Shown: positions 1 to 12,300 of the stretch, piece by piece
Layout of the letters: the number at the start of each line of letters is the position of its first letter
How positions within the stretch are numbered: the first letter of the stretch is position 1
NCBI RefSeq assembly: GCF_036884655.1
Contig: NC_088342.1
Coordinates: 10,411,501-10,475,500, forward strand
Direction of reading: 5' to 3'
Length of the DNA: 64,000 bases
Origin: Musa acuminata AAA Group
Lineage: Eukaryota; Streptophyta; Magnoliopsida; Zingiberales; Musaceae
Made by a program: the position numbers and the translations under genes
Notes under the pieces: model-generated
What the model saw: the letters and a program-made list of their open reading frames with translations, nothing else
What the model was told of the DNA's origin: nothing
The model's database searches: none

Positions 1-379
1 CCTCTTAATATTAAAATTTCCCATATATAAACATGATTAATATTGATTAATTGAATATAAATATATAATATTAATGTATCTTAAATATCCTAACCTTTAA
101 AAGTTGTAATTAATTTTTGAACGATATATATATATATATATATATTTATTTATTTATTATTGGAGGAAACAAAGGACAATATCACAACAATAGTCGGAGG
201 GTGCGGTGTGGGCAAGGAGGCCTATCAAAATCATGCTCTCCCATTGGTCCAACTCATCCCACCCTATCCAACTCCAATCCTTCACCTCCTTCCCATGGAC
301 CTTTTCTCTCCCACACACTCCTCCATCTGCCATCTCCATTACCAGCAGCAGCAGCAGCAGCAGTTTCAGCACCAACGCC
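1..379. other. Upstream region and 5' leader of psaD
   Basis: AT-rich flank followed by the psaD promoter and leader. A (TA)n tract lies at about 124-146 and an AGC triplet repeat at about 343-363, just before the start codon. I see no clear TATA box close to the gene. The pyrimidine-rich stretch at about 255-320 would fit the initiator-type, TATA-less promoters known for some plant psaD genes, but that is inference. Confidence 0.5.
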
Positions 380-1003
380 ATGGCTATGTCAACACAAACC
401 TCCCTTTTCACCCCTCCCACCACCATCCCGTTCTCCAAGCCCGCCGCTCCCCCCGCACTCCTCCCGTGGAAGCAAACCCCCGGGGCGAGGCAGCTCCGCG
501 GCGCCAGCCTGCGGGTGTCGGCCACCGAGGAGAAGAAGACGGCGGCGCCTGAGGCTCCCGAGGCCCCTGCCGGCTTCACCCCGCCTCAGCTGGACCCCAA
601 CACCCCCTCCCCCATCTTCGGCGGCAGCACGGGCGGGCTTCTCCGCAAGGCGCAGGTGGAGGAGTTCTACGTCATCACCTGGGACTCCCCCAAGGAGCAG
701 GTGTTCGAGATGCCCACCGGCGGCGCCGCCATCATGCGTCAGGGGCCCAACCTGCTGAAGCTGGCACGCAAGGAGCAGTGCCTGGCGCTCGGCACCCGGC
801 TGCGTTCCAAGTACAAGATCAAGTACCAGTTCTACCGGGTGTTCCCCAACGGCGAGGTGCAGTACCTCCACCCCAAAGACGGCGTCTACCCGGAGAAGGT
901 CAACCCCGGCCGCCAAGGCGTCGGCCAGAACATGAGGTCCATCGGCAAGAACGTCAGCCCCATCGAGGTCAAGTTCACCGGCAAGCAAGTCTATGATCTG
1001 TGA
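380..1003 (+). CDS. psaD: Photosystem I reaction center subunit II (PsaD), chloroplast precursor
   Basis: Intronless 207-residue protein. PsaD is the stromal PSI subunit that docks ferredoxin and helps assemble PsaC and PsaE. Residues 1 to about 48 form a Ser/Thr/Pro-rich transit peptide with few acidic residues, ending near a V-S-A site before TEEKK. The mature part carries the family landmarks [20 protein letters not shown], the [20 protein letters not shown] block, the basic [20 protein letters not shown] segment and a C terminus ending in KQVYDL. The start at 380 is chosen because it lies in a good context (gccATGgc). The open frame continues upstream to an ATG at 206, but that part is a poly-Ser stretch from a leader AGC repeat and is unlike any transit peptide. 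Length and lack of introns fit nuclear plant psaD genes. Confidence 0.96.
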   Translation: MAMSTQTSLFTPPTTIPFSKPAAPPALLPWKQTPGARQLRGASLRVSATEEKKTAAPEAPEAPAGFTPPQLDPNTPSPIFGGSTGGLLRKAQVEEFYVITWDSPKEQVFEMPTGGAAIMRQGPNLLKLARKEQCLALGTRLRSKYKIKYQFYRVFPNGEVQYLHPKDGVYPEKVNPGRQGVGQNMRSIGKNVSPIEVKFTGKQVYDL

Positions 1004-1747
1004 CCACATACATCTCCTGCATGCTTCCCTTCCCCGTGTCACATGATATCATATATATGAACTCCATTCGCCTTCTGTAATCTCGTTCTTATCTCTACAT
1101 CTCCTACACTTGTATTATTTCTCATCCAAACTCTGTGCACAACTTCAATTAAGCTGCTCATATGATTCCCAGATTACGACTGCTCGGAGTAAATAATTCT
1201 GTTAATTGGTTCGATAGACTTGGTCATATAGTCTTAATCATTGGTCTTCGCCGATCACAATCGAAGCTATATATCTCCACCGAATGCCATGCTTCTTACG
1301 AGAGACTCCATTAATTAAGCTGAGTGCAGGCATCCCTGTGAGCTTTATGCTGCTGGGTATTAAAGCATAGTCCAGCAGTCAGCAAACGTCGGCAATGGGA
1401 CGTCCATCAAGAGGTCTTTATTGGCCATGATGAAGCCTTCTCAAGTGACGTTGACTACAAATCCACTGCCGACTTCGTCTGTATGTGAGCATGGCGACTG
1501 CAACGCAAGCGAATCTTCATACTTGGGCTCTGAGGCAGAGGGATGACTATTGAGAAGGGAGGTGGACAGTGACATGGTACCAAGACAGCATGTAATGCAT
1601 GAGTAGGACTGCAAGGAGGGGGAGTGCAGTGTGGCAGGAGAGAGGAACAGTGAAATGGACAACACCCAAGCCCAAAGCAAAGTGATAATTGCTTCCTCCT
1701 CCCCTTTTTCATCGCTCTCACTGCTCTGCTTTCACCGCCGCTGCTCG
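1004..1747. other. psaD 3' region and upstream region of the next gene
   Basis: Holds the psaD 3' UTR and intergenic sequence. From about 1440 it becomes more GC-balanced and purine-rich, as expected of a leader or promoter for the small gene at 1748. Open frames on both strands here have no recognisable protein features. Confidence 0.5.
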
Positions 1748-2028
1748 ATGGGGAGGCTGCAGTCCCTCTTCTCCCCTCTGAAGAAGCTGTGGATTCGTTT
1801 GCATTCGGCACACAGGAAGAGTACTACGCTCCCTCCGCTGCCTCTGTTTCTTCATCTTTCTTCCGTTTTAGTTAGCGCCACGCCATGGCGTATGACACGG
1901 TTGCATTGACAGGGAGGGGGATACACATCCTGTACGAGGATGTGAAGTCGTGCCCGTATGAGGACGTGCAGGTCCTCTGGTCGATGCTGGTGGAGTCGCG
2001 CACGCCGCCGTTGCGATTGAAGCGATGA
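1748..2028 (+). CDS. Small conserved plant protein of unknown function (62 aa, 2 exons)
   Basis: Exons 1748-1820 and 1913-2028, joined across a 92-bp GT-AG intron (donor gtacta, acceptor ttgacag). The spliced product has 62 residues: MGRLQSLFSPLKKLWIRLHS followed by a basic AHRKR stretch, then a second half with GIHILYEDVKSCPYEDVQVL and a basic C-terminal LRLKR. There is no signal peptide or membrane segment. The N-terminal half looks like a basic amphipathic helix and the second half is acidic with one Cys. From memory, very similar short proteins of about 60 residues occur across flowering plants as uncharacterised genes, and I know no function. The model is supported by exact frame closure and good splice sites. 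The unspliced frame reads on into the intron and gives a spurious 92-residue ORF. Confidence 0.75.
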
Positions 2029-2142
2029 GGGCGTCGGAGAAGAAGAAACGCCTCAGATTTTGCGTCGCGCCCCCTTCTTCGACGTCATGTATGCTTGTGC
2101 CTCTCTGCTCGGAGAACATATCGACATATCCGTTTGTACATA

Positions 2143-2236
<94 letters not shown>

Positions 2237-2610
2237 TGAGAACGAGGAAGAAAAGAGAGTTCTTACTTGTTCTTCTACATCTCTAAATACTACTCAATGC
2301 AATCTGCTCTCTCCTCTCCCTCTCTCTCATTATAAAGTGATGTTATTGTTTATGTGGAGGAATTACTGACTCTGTTTTCTGACATTGAGAACTTCTCCTC
2401 CTCTGTTCTACCTGTCGAAGAGCTGAATACCTTGTTAACAGGGATCAAATACCTATTAATCATCGCTCAGTAGAGTTGAGAACCTTCAACTTAAAAGGCA
2501 TATTACCTATGAAATCACAAACAGATCTCTCATGTGGGTCTGTCAAGATCCAGCTTCTTCCTAAGGAGATGATGAAGATAATACCTACATTTAATTCTAG
2601 GTTGCTTAGA

Positions 2611-2645
<35 letters not shown>
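2029..2645. other. 3' region of the small gene, non-coding
   Basis: Non-coding sequence with a TA/GA compound microsatellite. No gene is visible. Confidence 0.5.
2146..2232. repeat. Compound microsatellite (TA)n(GA)n
   Basis: About 35 bp of TA (2146-2180) run directly into about 52 bp of GA (2181-2232). Open frames reading through it encode only IYIYIY and ERERER and are artefacts. Confidence 0.95.

Positions 2646-2655
<10 letters not shown>
2614..2655. repeat. (AT)n microsatellite upstream of RPS23
   Basis: About 42 bp of uninterrupted AT repeat immediately upstream of the RPS23 promoter elements. Confidence 0.95.
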
Positions 2656-2656
<1 letters not shown>

Positions 2657-2671
2657 CCGGGCCTCGAGGTC

Positions 2672-2725
2672 GGCCCAAATGGTCCTCGTATTGGTCCGGT
2701 TGGGTCGATGTGGCAGACCGGCCCA
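2672..2725. promoter_or_regulatory. Paired site II-type GGCCCA elements of the RPS23 promoter
   Basis: Two GGCCCA hexamers at 2672 and 2720, plus a TGGGTC at 2700, lie about 140-190 bp upstream of the RPS23 ATG. GGCCCA/TGGGCC (site II) motifs bound by TCP factors are a known hallmark of plant ribosomal protein promoters. A TATA-like ataaaa follows at about 2747. The role here is inferred from motif and position. Confidence 0.55.
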
Positions 2726-2862
2726 TGAACAGGGTGACTTCGCGTGCATAAAAGGGACGGGAGCGGGGAGGGTTTCCACCACGCGCCGCCGATCCTCGAT
2801 TCTTCGACAACCCCAAGAGGAGGCAGTGGCCAGAGGAAGGCGGGCGTCGAACGTTCGACAAG

Positions 2863-4572
<1,710 letters not shown>

Positions 4573-4937
4573 TAATGTATCTGCTAGAGTTTCCAGATGA
4601 ACCATTGTTTGGCTCCATATTATGCACTTAGTTTTATATGACTCTTTCTATAGTTACTGATGAACTGCTTCTGAAGACGTTTTTTTATGGTTATTCATCC
4701 TTTAGCACTTACCCTCTTTTGCCGATGGTAGTTTCTTTATCAAAACTTTTTAGTGTAATAGCTTTGGAATGAAGAGATTGGTCATAATGTAATGATTATG
4801 CCCCTGTTTTTGGTTGAAACAAAGATATGATTTTTGGATTAATGAATGGTCACGAATGTGGCAGAGGAAGAATTGGTGGGACTCTCGCAATTTTCATTGT
4901 AATGGAATGATGATTGGTAGAAGAATCTCTTGAATTG
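4573..4937. other. RPS23 3' region
   Basis: 3' UTR and downstream AT-rich sequence up to the edge of the first long-TIR element. No further gene is seen. Confidence 0.5.
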
Positions 4938-6272
4938 GGTTAATTATAGATTATATCTTGTAGTTAGTTTTAACATCTTGATTCTTATATTTAAAAAAAT
5001 TATATTGATATCTCTATAATTATAAAAATAAAATATTTAAGTTTATCTTAGTTTTATTGATAGAAATATAAAAATAAATTATAAAAAAATAATTTTAATA
5101 TTTGATGGCGGATGACGATTATAGGCGTCGATGTTGACATCGACGTAGTTGCCTAACTATCTTCGATGATGATAAGATATGCTCTTATCGCAATGTCACC
5201 CGCTTCCATGAGGAGCGTGCTATCGACTTCATCGTCGTCTATCTTGCGTTGATGTTGATGCAATTATCGTTCAAAACTATATCGACGTAGATGGTGGTGG
5301 TCATTCCCTATCCCCTCTCTTCCCCCACCCCCAAGTCCACTTTCACTTAGAACTCTCCACCACACGTAAGAAGCACTCCGTCACCTTGCTCGACTCGTTC
5401 ACGGTCTACTCCAATGGCCTCTTGTACGACGGTGATGATGTAGACGAGCTCTAATTAGTGCTCGATGACGTGCCACAAAGACGATGTCCATCGTCGATCA
5501 GTTTCGACTCATCGACATGTATAACTCCTACAAGGCGGTGTGCTTCGTTGTGAACGCTATGGTCAACCTTCTTCAGAATGGGTTGTTGGTTTTCTTCAAT
5601 CGTCGGCTCGACCCAAACAACATCTGACACATCTGCTTCGGTGTCGACGGTGATGCAGAGCGATGAAAGGGTCGCTTAATGAGAGATGATGTCAGAATTA
5701 ACGTGGTAGCAGGGGGAGCGATGAGAGCTCCAACGATCCCAGCTTTTTGTTGAGGTTGGGATTCGCCCAATTGATCAGCGGCGAGGCGACCACCATCTTT
5801 GCTGTAGACATCATAGCGGCCACCATCATCTCCATTGATGTAGACGCAATTGTCGAGCGACAACTATGTTAGTGTCGACGCAGATGTAGAGCAATGCCAG
5901 GCGGGCGACGATGAGGTCGGTAACGTGCTCCTCGTGGAGGCGGCTGGCATCGCGATGAAAGCTGACCTTATTGTTGTTGGAGGTGGTCATGCAATTGCAT
6001 CAGCGTTGACGCCAACGACGTTATTGTCCATCATCAAATGTTAAAATTATCTTTTTATCTTTTATTTTTATATTTTCGTCGATAAAACTAATGTTGTTGG
6101 GATAAATGTACCTAAATGTTTCACTTTCGTAATTATAAGAATGTAATATGTAATTAAAAGACTGTTCAAATTAGCCCCTTTGAACCTTTGACAATGTCAA
6201 CGTAGCTAACTAAAAGAGGGTAATATCTACCTAAACGTAGCTAACTATAAGAGGGTAATATGTAATTAGCCC
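4938..6272. mobile_element. Long-TIR element, copy A (non-autonomous)
   Basis: An AT-rich left arm (about 4938-5108, starting gggttaattatagat) is matched in inverted orientation by a right arm (about 6028-6160). Shared pieces include the ttttaatatt-type inner end, the gataaaact/agttttattgat block and the tttataattataaaaat-type block. The interior is GC-richer, full of GATG/CGACG-like words, and holds a coding-like fragment at about 5330-5460. The right end is disturbed by short duplications: attagcccctttgaacc occurs at 6170 and 6265. Copies B, C and D share the same arms. Long TIRs and no transposase suggest a Mutator-like non-autonomous element, which is unproven because no target duplication could be fixed. 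Confidence 0.65.
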
Positions 6273-6714
6273 CTTTGAACCTTTGACAATGTCAACGATC
6301 AAATGACTGTTCAAATTTAGTTTTCTACGACCAAACTAAGAAGCGATCAGCTAATCTCGCCTTTCCTTTAGCAAAAAGAATAAAAACAATAATAATAATC
6401 TCACCTTTCATTTTCTACGATCGAGCTAAGAGACGGTCCGCATAGGTATTTTTCTTATTATGAACGATTGTTCTTAATGGCCAGCCTTACGTCATGATAG
6501 GACCAGGAGGTTTTGAGAGAAAGTGTTGAACGAACTTCTAAAGCGGGGAGGTGTAACGAGAAAAAACCCTGATAGGACTACTGCTCATAGTGGGAATTGA
6601 TTTGCTTACAAGAGAGGATATCGAAGAATTACAGGGAAGCAAGATAGGACCAGGAGGTTTTGAGAGAAGGTGGTTAGCTAGCGACGTATCTATCATATGT
6701 CAATAACATCGTCC
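6273..6714. other. Short spacer with a duplicated 26-bp segment
   Basis: Non-coding. The segment gataggaccaggaggttttg and the following bases occur twice in direct orientation, at 6496-6521 and 6643-6668. No gene is seen. Confidence 0.55.
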
Positions 6715-7665
6715 TCAAATTTCATATTACCTTAGTATCTCAAATTTTGAATTAAAAAAATTATATTAAAATTTCTATAATTATGAAAATAAAATATCTA
6801 ACTCTATTTACTTAAATAAAAAAAAATAATAGATAAAAATAATTTTAAAATTACACCGATGTAATTTTAATATTTTAAAAAAAGATGAGAAAGAGGACGA
6901 TGTAGATGTCGATGCTCTACATCTGCATCGATACTGCTTGATAACTACATCGGTGTCGCTCTGCAACCCCATCCTCTGGCTTCAGCCTATCATCTCGTGT
7001 CGTTGATTCGTGATCGTTTACTGAGAATCTATGTGCTTCTTGGTGCCTTAGAGGTAGAGAGATAAGAGCTAGAGGACGAGGAGGCCACGGAGTACGAAGA
7101 GAAGATAGTAGGATCAAGATCACAGGAAGTGCAAACGGGGTGGACTCATCGCGAATTTACGTCGAAGATGCAATAACCAGTGTCAAGAGAGTGACAAGTG
7201 ACATAGGTGACCTGGCGGACGTGGCAAGCCACAAAGAAGTTGGTGCCATGGACGGAGATGTCGTAGGCCTAATAAAGGAAGGTTGCGTTCTGCATTTGCG
7301 TTAGCACCAATGCAGTTACCGTGCAACATCGACATAGATGCAGAACGTCGACGTCTGCGTCGTTCTCTTCCTTCTCTCCCTTTGTCGCTCCTCTCGTCAT
7401 CGCTCTTCCACCTCATCTATAATAATCACCTACGAGTCCCAACAATACTATTGTCTGCCGCCACTATTGAAAATATAATTGAGATATTAAAATTATCGTT
7501 TTACCTATCGTTCGTATTTTCATTGATAAAACTAACGAGGTTAGAGTAAATGAAACTAGATGTTTCACTTTTATAACTATATGAATTTTAATATAAATTT
7601 TTTAAATCTAAATATAAAATATTAAAAAGATGAAATTTTTTTTTAATTATTAACCCTAACATTGA
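6715..7665. mobile_element. Long-TIR element, copy B (non-autonomous)
   Basis: The left arm at about 6715-6885 (aaattatattaaaatttcta, tataattatgaaaataaaat) is the inverse of the right arm at about 7468-7665 (attaaaattatcgttttacc, gataaaactaacg, gtttcacttttataact), ending near ttattaaccctaac. The interior at 6886-7460 is rich in GATG/CATCG words and resembles copies A and D. There is no transposase ORF. ORFs on both strands inside it are repeat-derived and lack protein features. Confidence 0.65.
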
Positions 7666-8249
7666 AGCGACAACGCCAGGTTGGTGATCATTCTTGATTG
7701 GTCATTTCTAGGTATACTAGGAAAGGTGTTTGTTCCGATTACGGACGAGTGGTTCGCTTGATCTTTGTTAGTCGGGATGCTGACAAAAGGAATGAAGTGG
7801 CCGACAAAGTTGGCAATATTCTTATCGCTCACAACCACTTGATCTTTGTTGAACGGGCTGACATTATTGTTGCCTCCTGTAGCATCAGACTCTTTTCATG
7901 GTCACCGTGAAGTGTGTTAGAATTAATGGTGCATGAAGCACGGCACAAATGATACTTTTTGTCTCAGGATAAAGAGAGGACTTTTCACAGCTTTCTGGTT
8001 CACATAGACACATATCGACCACCACTGTTTATCCTTTAATATCTTTGTTTCAGTCACACCGCTCGTAATGTTATTTCCTCCTCATCGACTCCTGATAATA
8101 GCAGTTCATTTGAGAGCGCAGCATCATAATCACCTTTTCCTGCAGTATCCACGAGAAAAGACCCAATAAGAATATATGAGTCGTCTATGCAATGCAATAA
8201 TGTAGCAGTTGGTTTTTCTGACGTTTCCTTTATTTTTTTCTTCAGCTCA
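7666..8249. other. Non-coding spacer
   Basis: Between TIR copy B and the 121-bp array. I see no gene, repeat or regulatory element that I can support. Confidence 0.5.
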
Positions 8250-9118
8250 AAATAATGTTATTTTGATCTTTGTAAACACTACCAGTATCTATGCCACTCC
8301 GATTCAGACTTCTTAATTTGTGCTGCGAAAAGAAAATTTTGATATCATTGTGTTCCTTCCAAACTAGATTCCTTTCTACTCTTGTTCACAAAAAAAGTGT
8401 TTCCCAATATCTATGCCACTCCGATTCAAACTTCTTAATTTGTTTTGCGAAAAGAAAATTTTGATATCATTGTGTTCCTTCCAAACTAGATTCCTTTCTA
8501 CTCTTGTTCACCAAAAAGTGTTTATCAATATCTATGGCACTCCGATTCAAACTTCATAGTTTGTTTTGCGAAAAGAAAATTTTGACATCATTGTGTTCCT
8601 TCCAAACTAGATTCCTTTCTACTCTTGTTCACAAAAAAGTGTTTACCAATATCTATGCCACTCCGATTTAAACTTCTTAATTTGTTTTGTGAAAAGAAAA
8701 TTTTGATATCATTATGTTCCTTCCAAACTAGATTCCTTTCTACTCTTGTTCACCAAAAAGTGTTTACCAATATCTATGCCACTCCGATTCAAACTTCTTA
8801 ATTTGTTTTGCGAAAAGAAAATTTTGATATCATTGTGTTCCTTCCAAACTAGATTCCTTTCTACTCTAGTTCATCAAAAAGTGTTTACCTATATCTAGGC
8901 CACTCCGATTCAGATTTCTTAATTCGTGCTGCGTAAAGAAAATTTTGATATCTTTGCGTTCCTTCCAAACTAGATTCCTTTCTACTCTAGTTCACCAAAA
9001 AGTGTTTACCAATATCTAGGCCACTCCGATTCAGATTTCTTAATTCGTGCTGCGTAAAGAAAATTTATCTTTGCGTTCCTTCCAAACTAGATTCCCTTCT
9101 ACTCTTGTTCACCAAACC
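8250..9118. repeat. Tandem array of seven 121-bp units
   Basis: The word tatctatgccactccgattc and its close variants start near 8286, 8408, 8529, 8650, 8771, 8892 and 9013, a spacing of 121-122 bp. Each unit also carries tgttccttccaaactagatt and a ttctactcttgttcac segment. Inner units differ at only a few positions. The last two share a private variant set (ctaggcc, cgtgctgcgtaaag), and the final unit is shortened. The array ends about 220 bp beyond the 3' end of the minus-strand gene that follows. Spacing and content exclude a CRISPR array. Confidence 0.93.
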
Positions 9119-9338
9119 AAAAAGCAAGTGCCGCATGAATGAATGATACCAAGAATAAATAAATAAATTTGCCACGATTATCAGTATTATGATTACTTGT
9201 TCCAGTATTTCTTTTCCCCAGAGATGCTCATGGCTATATAATAAAAGATTTGGGAGTGTTCTTAAGATCAATTTTGTGTCCAAATAAGGAACTGATAAAT
9301 AAGCCTGATCCAATAATATACATCACCTGTTACCAAAC

Positions 9339-12300
9339 CTATGACAGTCCCTCGTTTGATTTAGCAGCTTGAAGCATTTCCACTATAAGAGTCTTCACAT
9401 CCCTACAACAAAACAAGAAAACTTGGTCAAGGTAATAAGCTCAGATCCGCAAGGGAACTTTCTTAAGGCAATTAATTAAACTAAGAAACAGGGCAAATTG
9501 ATGATTTCATGGGTCTAATGTTGCCAAAATGCTTTAGCATGTGAAAATTAGAATTTGCAAAATCACTAAACATGACCTACTTCCTGTCTTGAGCACGTCT
9601 AGGGAATGGGATGCGAAGTTTCAAAGTACTTCCTTGATAACCAGCCTGCATAAAAGATGTGCCACAGCTTCAGTCTTCAGTGAAGATACAAAGTAAGAGA
9701 ACATCCTTCGATACACTAAGCATAAAGATGGAAATAGAAATTTGTCTCAAAGATAATCAGAGCAAATAATATTTGGTATAAAATGCCCAACTAATCAGTT
9801 TAAGCACAAAATTCCTGCCACGCAGAGAATACATATGCAACTGTACCCTTGTATGCAAAATGTTGTTTTCATGAATGAAAACACATGAAAATAACAATAT
9901 AGTTCTTTCAAATAACATAACCAAGAAAAAGGATTCATGTAGTCCGCAGTTAACAGAACATCATACTCATACTTCTGACAGTTCAGATATTGATTCCAAA
10001 GGAGAGAATCTAACAAATTAAGTTTTGTCATTTCAGCCACCTCATGGAAGCAGCTCTTTTCGCTAACAATATTGGTAAATTCTTAAATAATTATATATTA
10101 GCTAATCACAGTGTAGACAATCTCTAGTTTGTTGCACAAGTGACCACTATGCTGTTATTAGCAACTTCCTAAATTTCATGACAGAAAATGTTGAAGTGCA
10201 ATTTACAATGATTTGTATGCTTTGTCTGAGACTATTAAAACTTAGAACATAATTCTGACATGTATCGGCTTAATGATAGGGTTCCTTTGATAATTAAAAT
10301 ATTCTTGCCCAAGGGATGTTACTTGATGAATACAATAAACAGCATACAAATAATACAAACTTGTCTGATAATACCAGACGCTTCCAGATGTTCAGAAGAA
10401 GTTCCAAACTTCCAATATCAAATCCAAAGGAGTTCAGATCGATAGGCTTGGACTGAACTACAAAGTGTAAGGAATTGGATTCAGAGACACTTCACTGAGT
10501 CCATTGTGCCATTCATGTAAAGACTCGATGTCACTGATTAATTGGATTATGTTGAGAAATATTATAGTTTACAATCCTGGCCCAGAACATATGATTAAAC
10601 CCTGTCTGAGTCGATTTGGGGAATCATTGTGGTTCCATTGCCACAAGCTTTGATTTCATTCCCGTTGCTGACCATATCCCTTATGGAAATGACTCCTTAA
10701 AGAATTAGAAGAGTCTGGATGGATAAACAGCTAAAAGAGCATTGTGAAGCTGGGCTCGTAAGCGCTGTTGGCTGAAACCCATGAAACCTAAAGTTGCACC
10801 ACATTAATCTGCAAATTGTCAGGCTGCAGGCCATAGTTTAATTTTTTTGGTCAGAAACATAAGCAGAAAAGTAAACAATATTTTTTGGTCAAGAAGAAAA
10901 AATAGTTAAAAGTGGCAGCTTCCATTGTTCTTCTTCTTATTTTGCTCTCTCAGGTAAAAGTCATGCAAACAGTATTATAATGAGATTAAAAATTGTTATC
11001 CTAATGCGTAACTACTATGGCAATACTACCAAAAAAGGGCATGGTTTAAAATGTCAGTAGGACTATTTACCATCTAACAAAGCATTGATAATGAAGCATA
11101 CGACTTGGTACCTTGGTATACTGCTTACATTTTTGTGGTGATACTGGCTGGTACAAGTTGGTAATTCTGCTAAATATCTTGGTATTAAACCAGTCTCAGA
11201 GGTTGACAAATTCGATTTAGATCAGTGCTCATAACTCGGATGCAGCGCATTATCAATTTGGCACTAAAGGCCTCTCTTTGTCTGCAGTTATCTTCGGTCC
11301 TTCTCCTGTGTATTCTATTATATTTCTAATATTGGTCCATCAGATATACAAATGTTTTACCTAATTGAAGCTGATGTAAATTTATTATAAACATTAAATA
11401 GCACAACTTTAACTTTCTGTTTGGTTGCACATTCCACGTAATACCATTTTCACACTATTTTAGTAAATGATATGAAGGCCTTCAGTTGATTCTATAAACC
11501 CACATAGTCTAAGCAACTAGGTATGGAGTGCCATTTCTCAGTCCACCTTACCATGAAATTTTGCTGCTGTAGTCACAAGCTTAAGAGTCAACACCTTTAG
11601 TATGTTATAGATAATGTATTTTGCATATTTTGGTTCTCAACAAATATCATATATGGAGAATGATAAAAGAGAGCATTAAACCCGTTATATAGAAAGAAGA
11701 ATCATAAACACACTCAAATGAGCTACCACCTTTACATTGAAGCCAAGGCTATCCACATCTTGCATGTGAGCAAAGTCCACCTGAAAACATCATTCTTAGA
11801 TTAGGTCCTAATTGAACAGAAAAGACAAACATTTGGGTAATCCTAGCCACACAAGCACATAAATGCAGCTCTTCTCACAAAAAATTTCATCAGGAAAATA
11901 TAGTTTTTCTTTAATTACCTTTACTGAGGTTGAATGTTGTACAATGGCTTTTGTATCTTCTTGATGATCCCTATTCATGTGGGACTAGCAAAGGAAGAAC
12001 AAGTTAGTAATAAGAATACCCAGGAACTGAAGAAATGATGGTTAGAATACCGTGATAGGCTTTGTAAATTGAGATATTGGATCAACTTTGGCAGCTTTAT
12101 ATTCCTCACCATCAAATTCTAGTGACAAAATCATTATGAGCAACATATATGACATGAAATTTGAATGTATAATTAACTAAGCTGAGTCTCAGCCTCCACA
12201 AGAGGTTTGAGATTTGGGGCTGAGAAACCAATCAAAATCATAATACCAACATGTGGATTACCTCCTGATCCCAGTAGAGCCGTGGCAACGCCAGAAACAT

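Noticed and set aside
206..379. N-terminal extension of PsaD from the ATG at 206
   Set aside because: It encodes a poly-Ser stretch from a leader AGC repeat. The ATG at 380 has better context and a normal transit peptide.
2025..2369. 114-codon plus-strand ORF
   Set aside because: It runs through the TA/GA microsatellite and encodes only IYIY/ERER filler.
8250..9118. CRISPR-like array
   Set aside because: The whole 121-bp unit is repeated, with no unique spacers, and the genome is a plant nuclear one.
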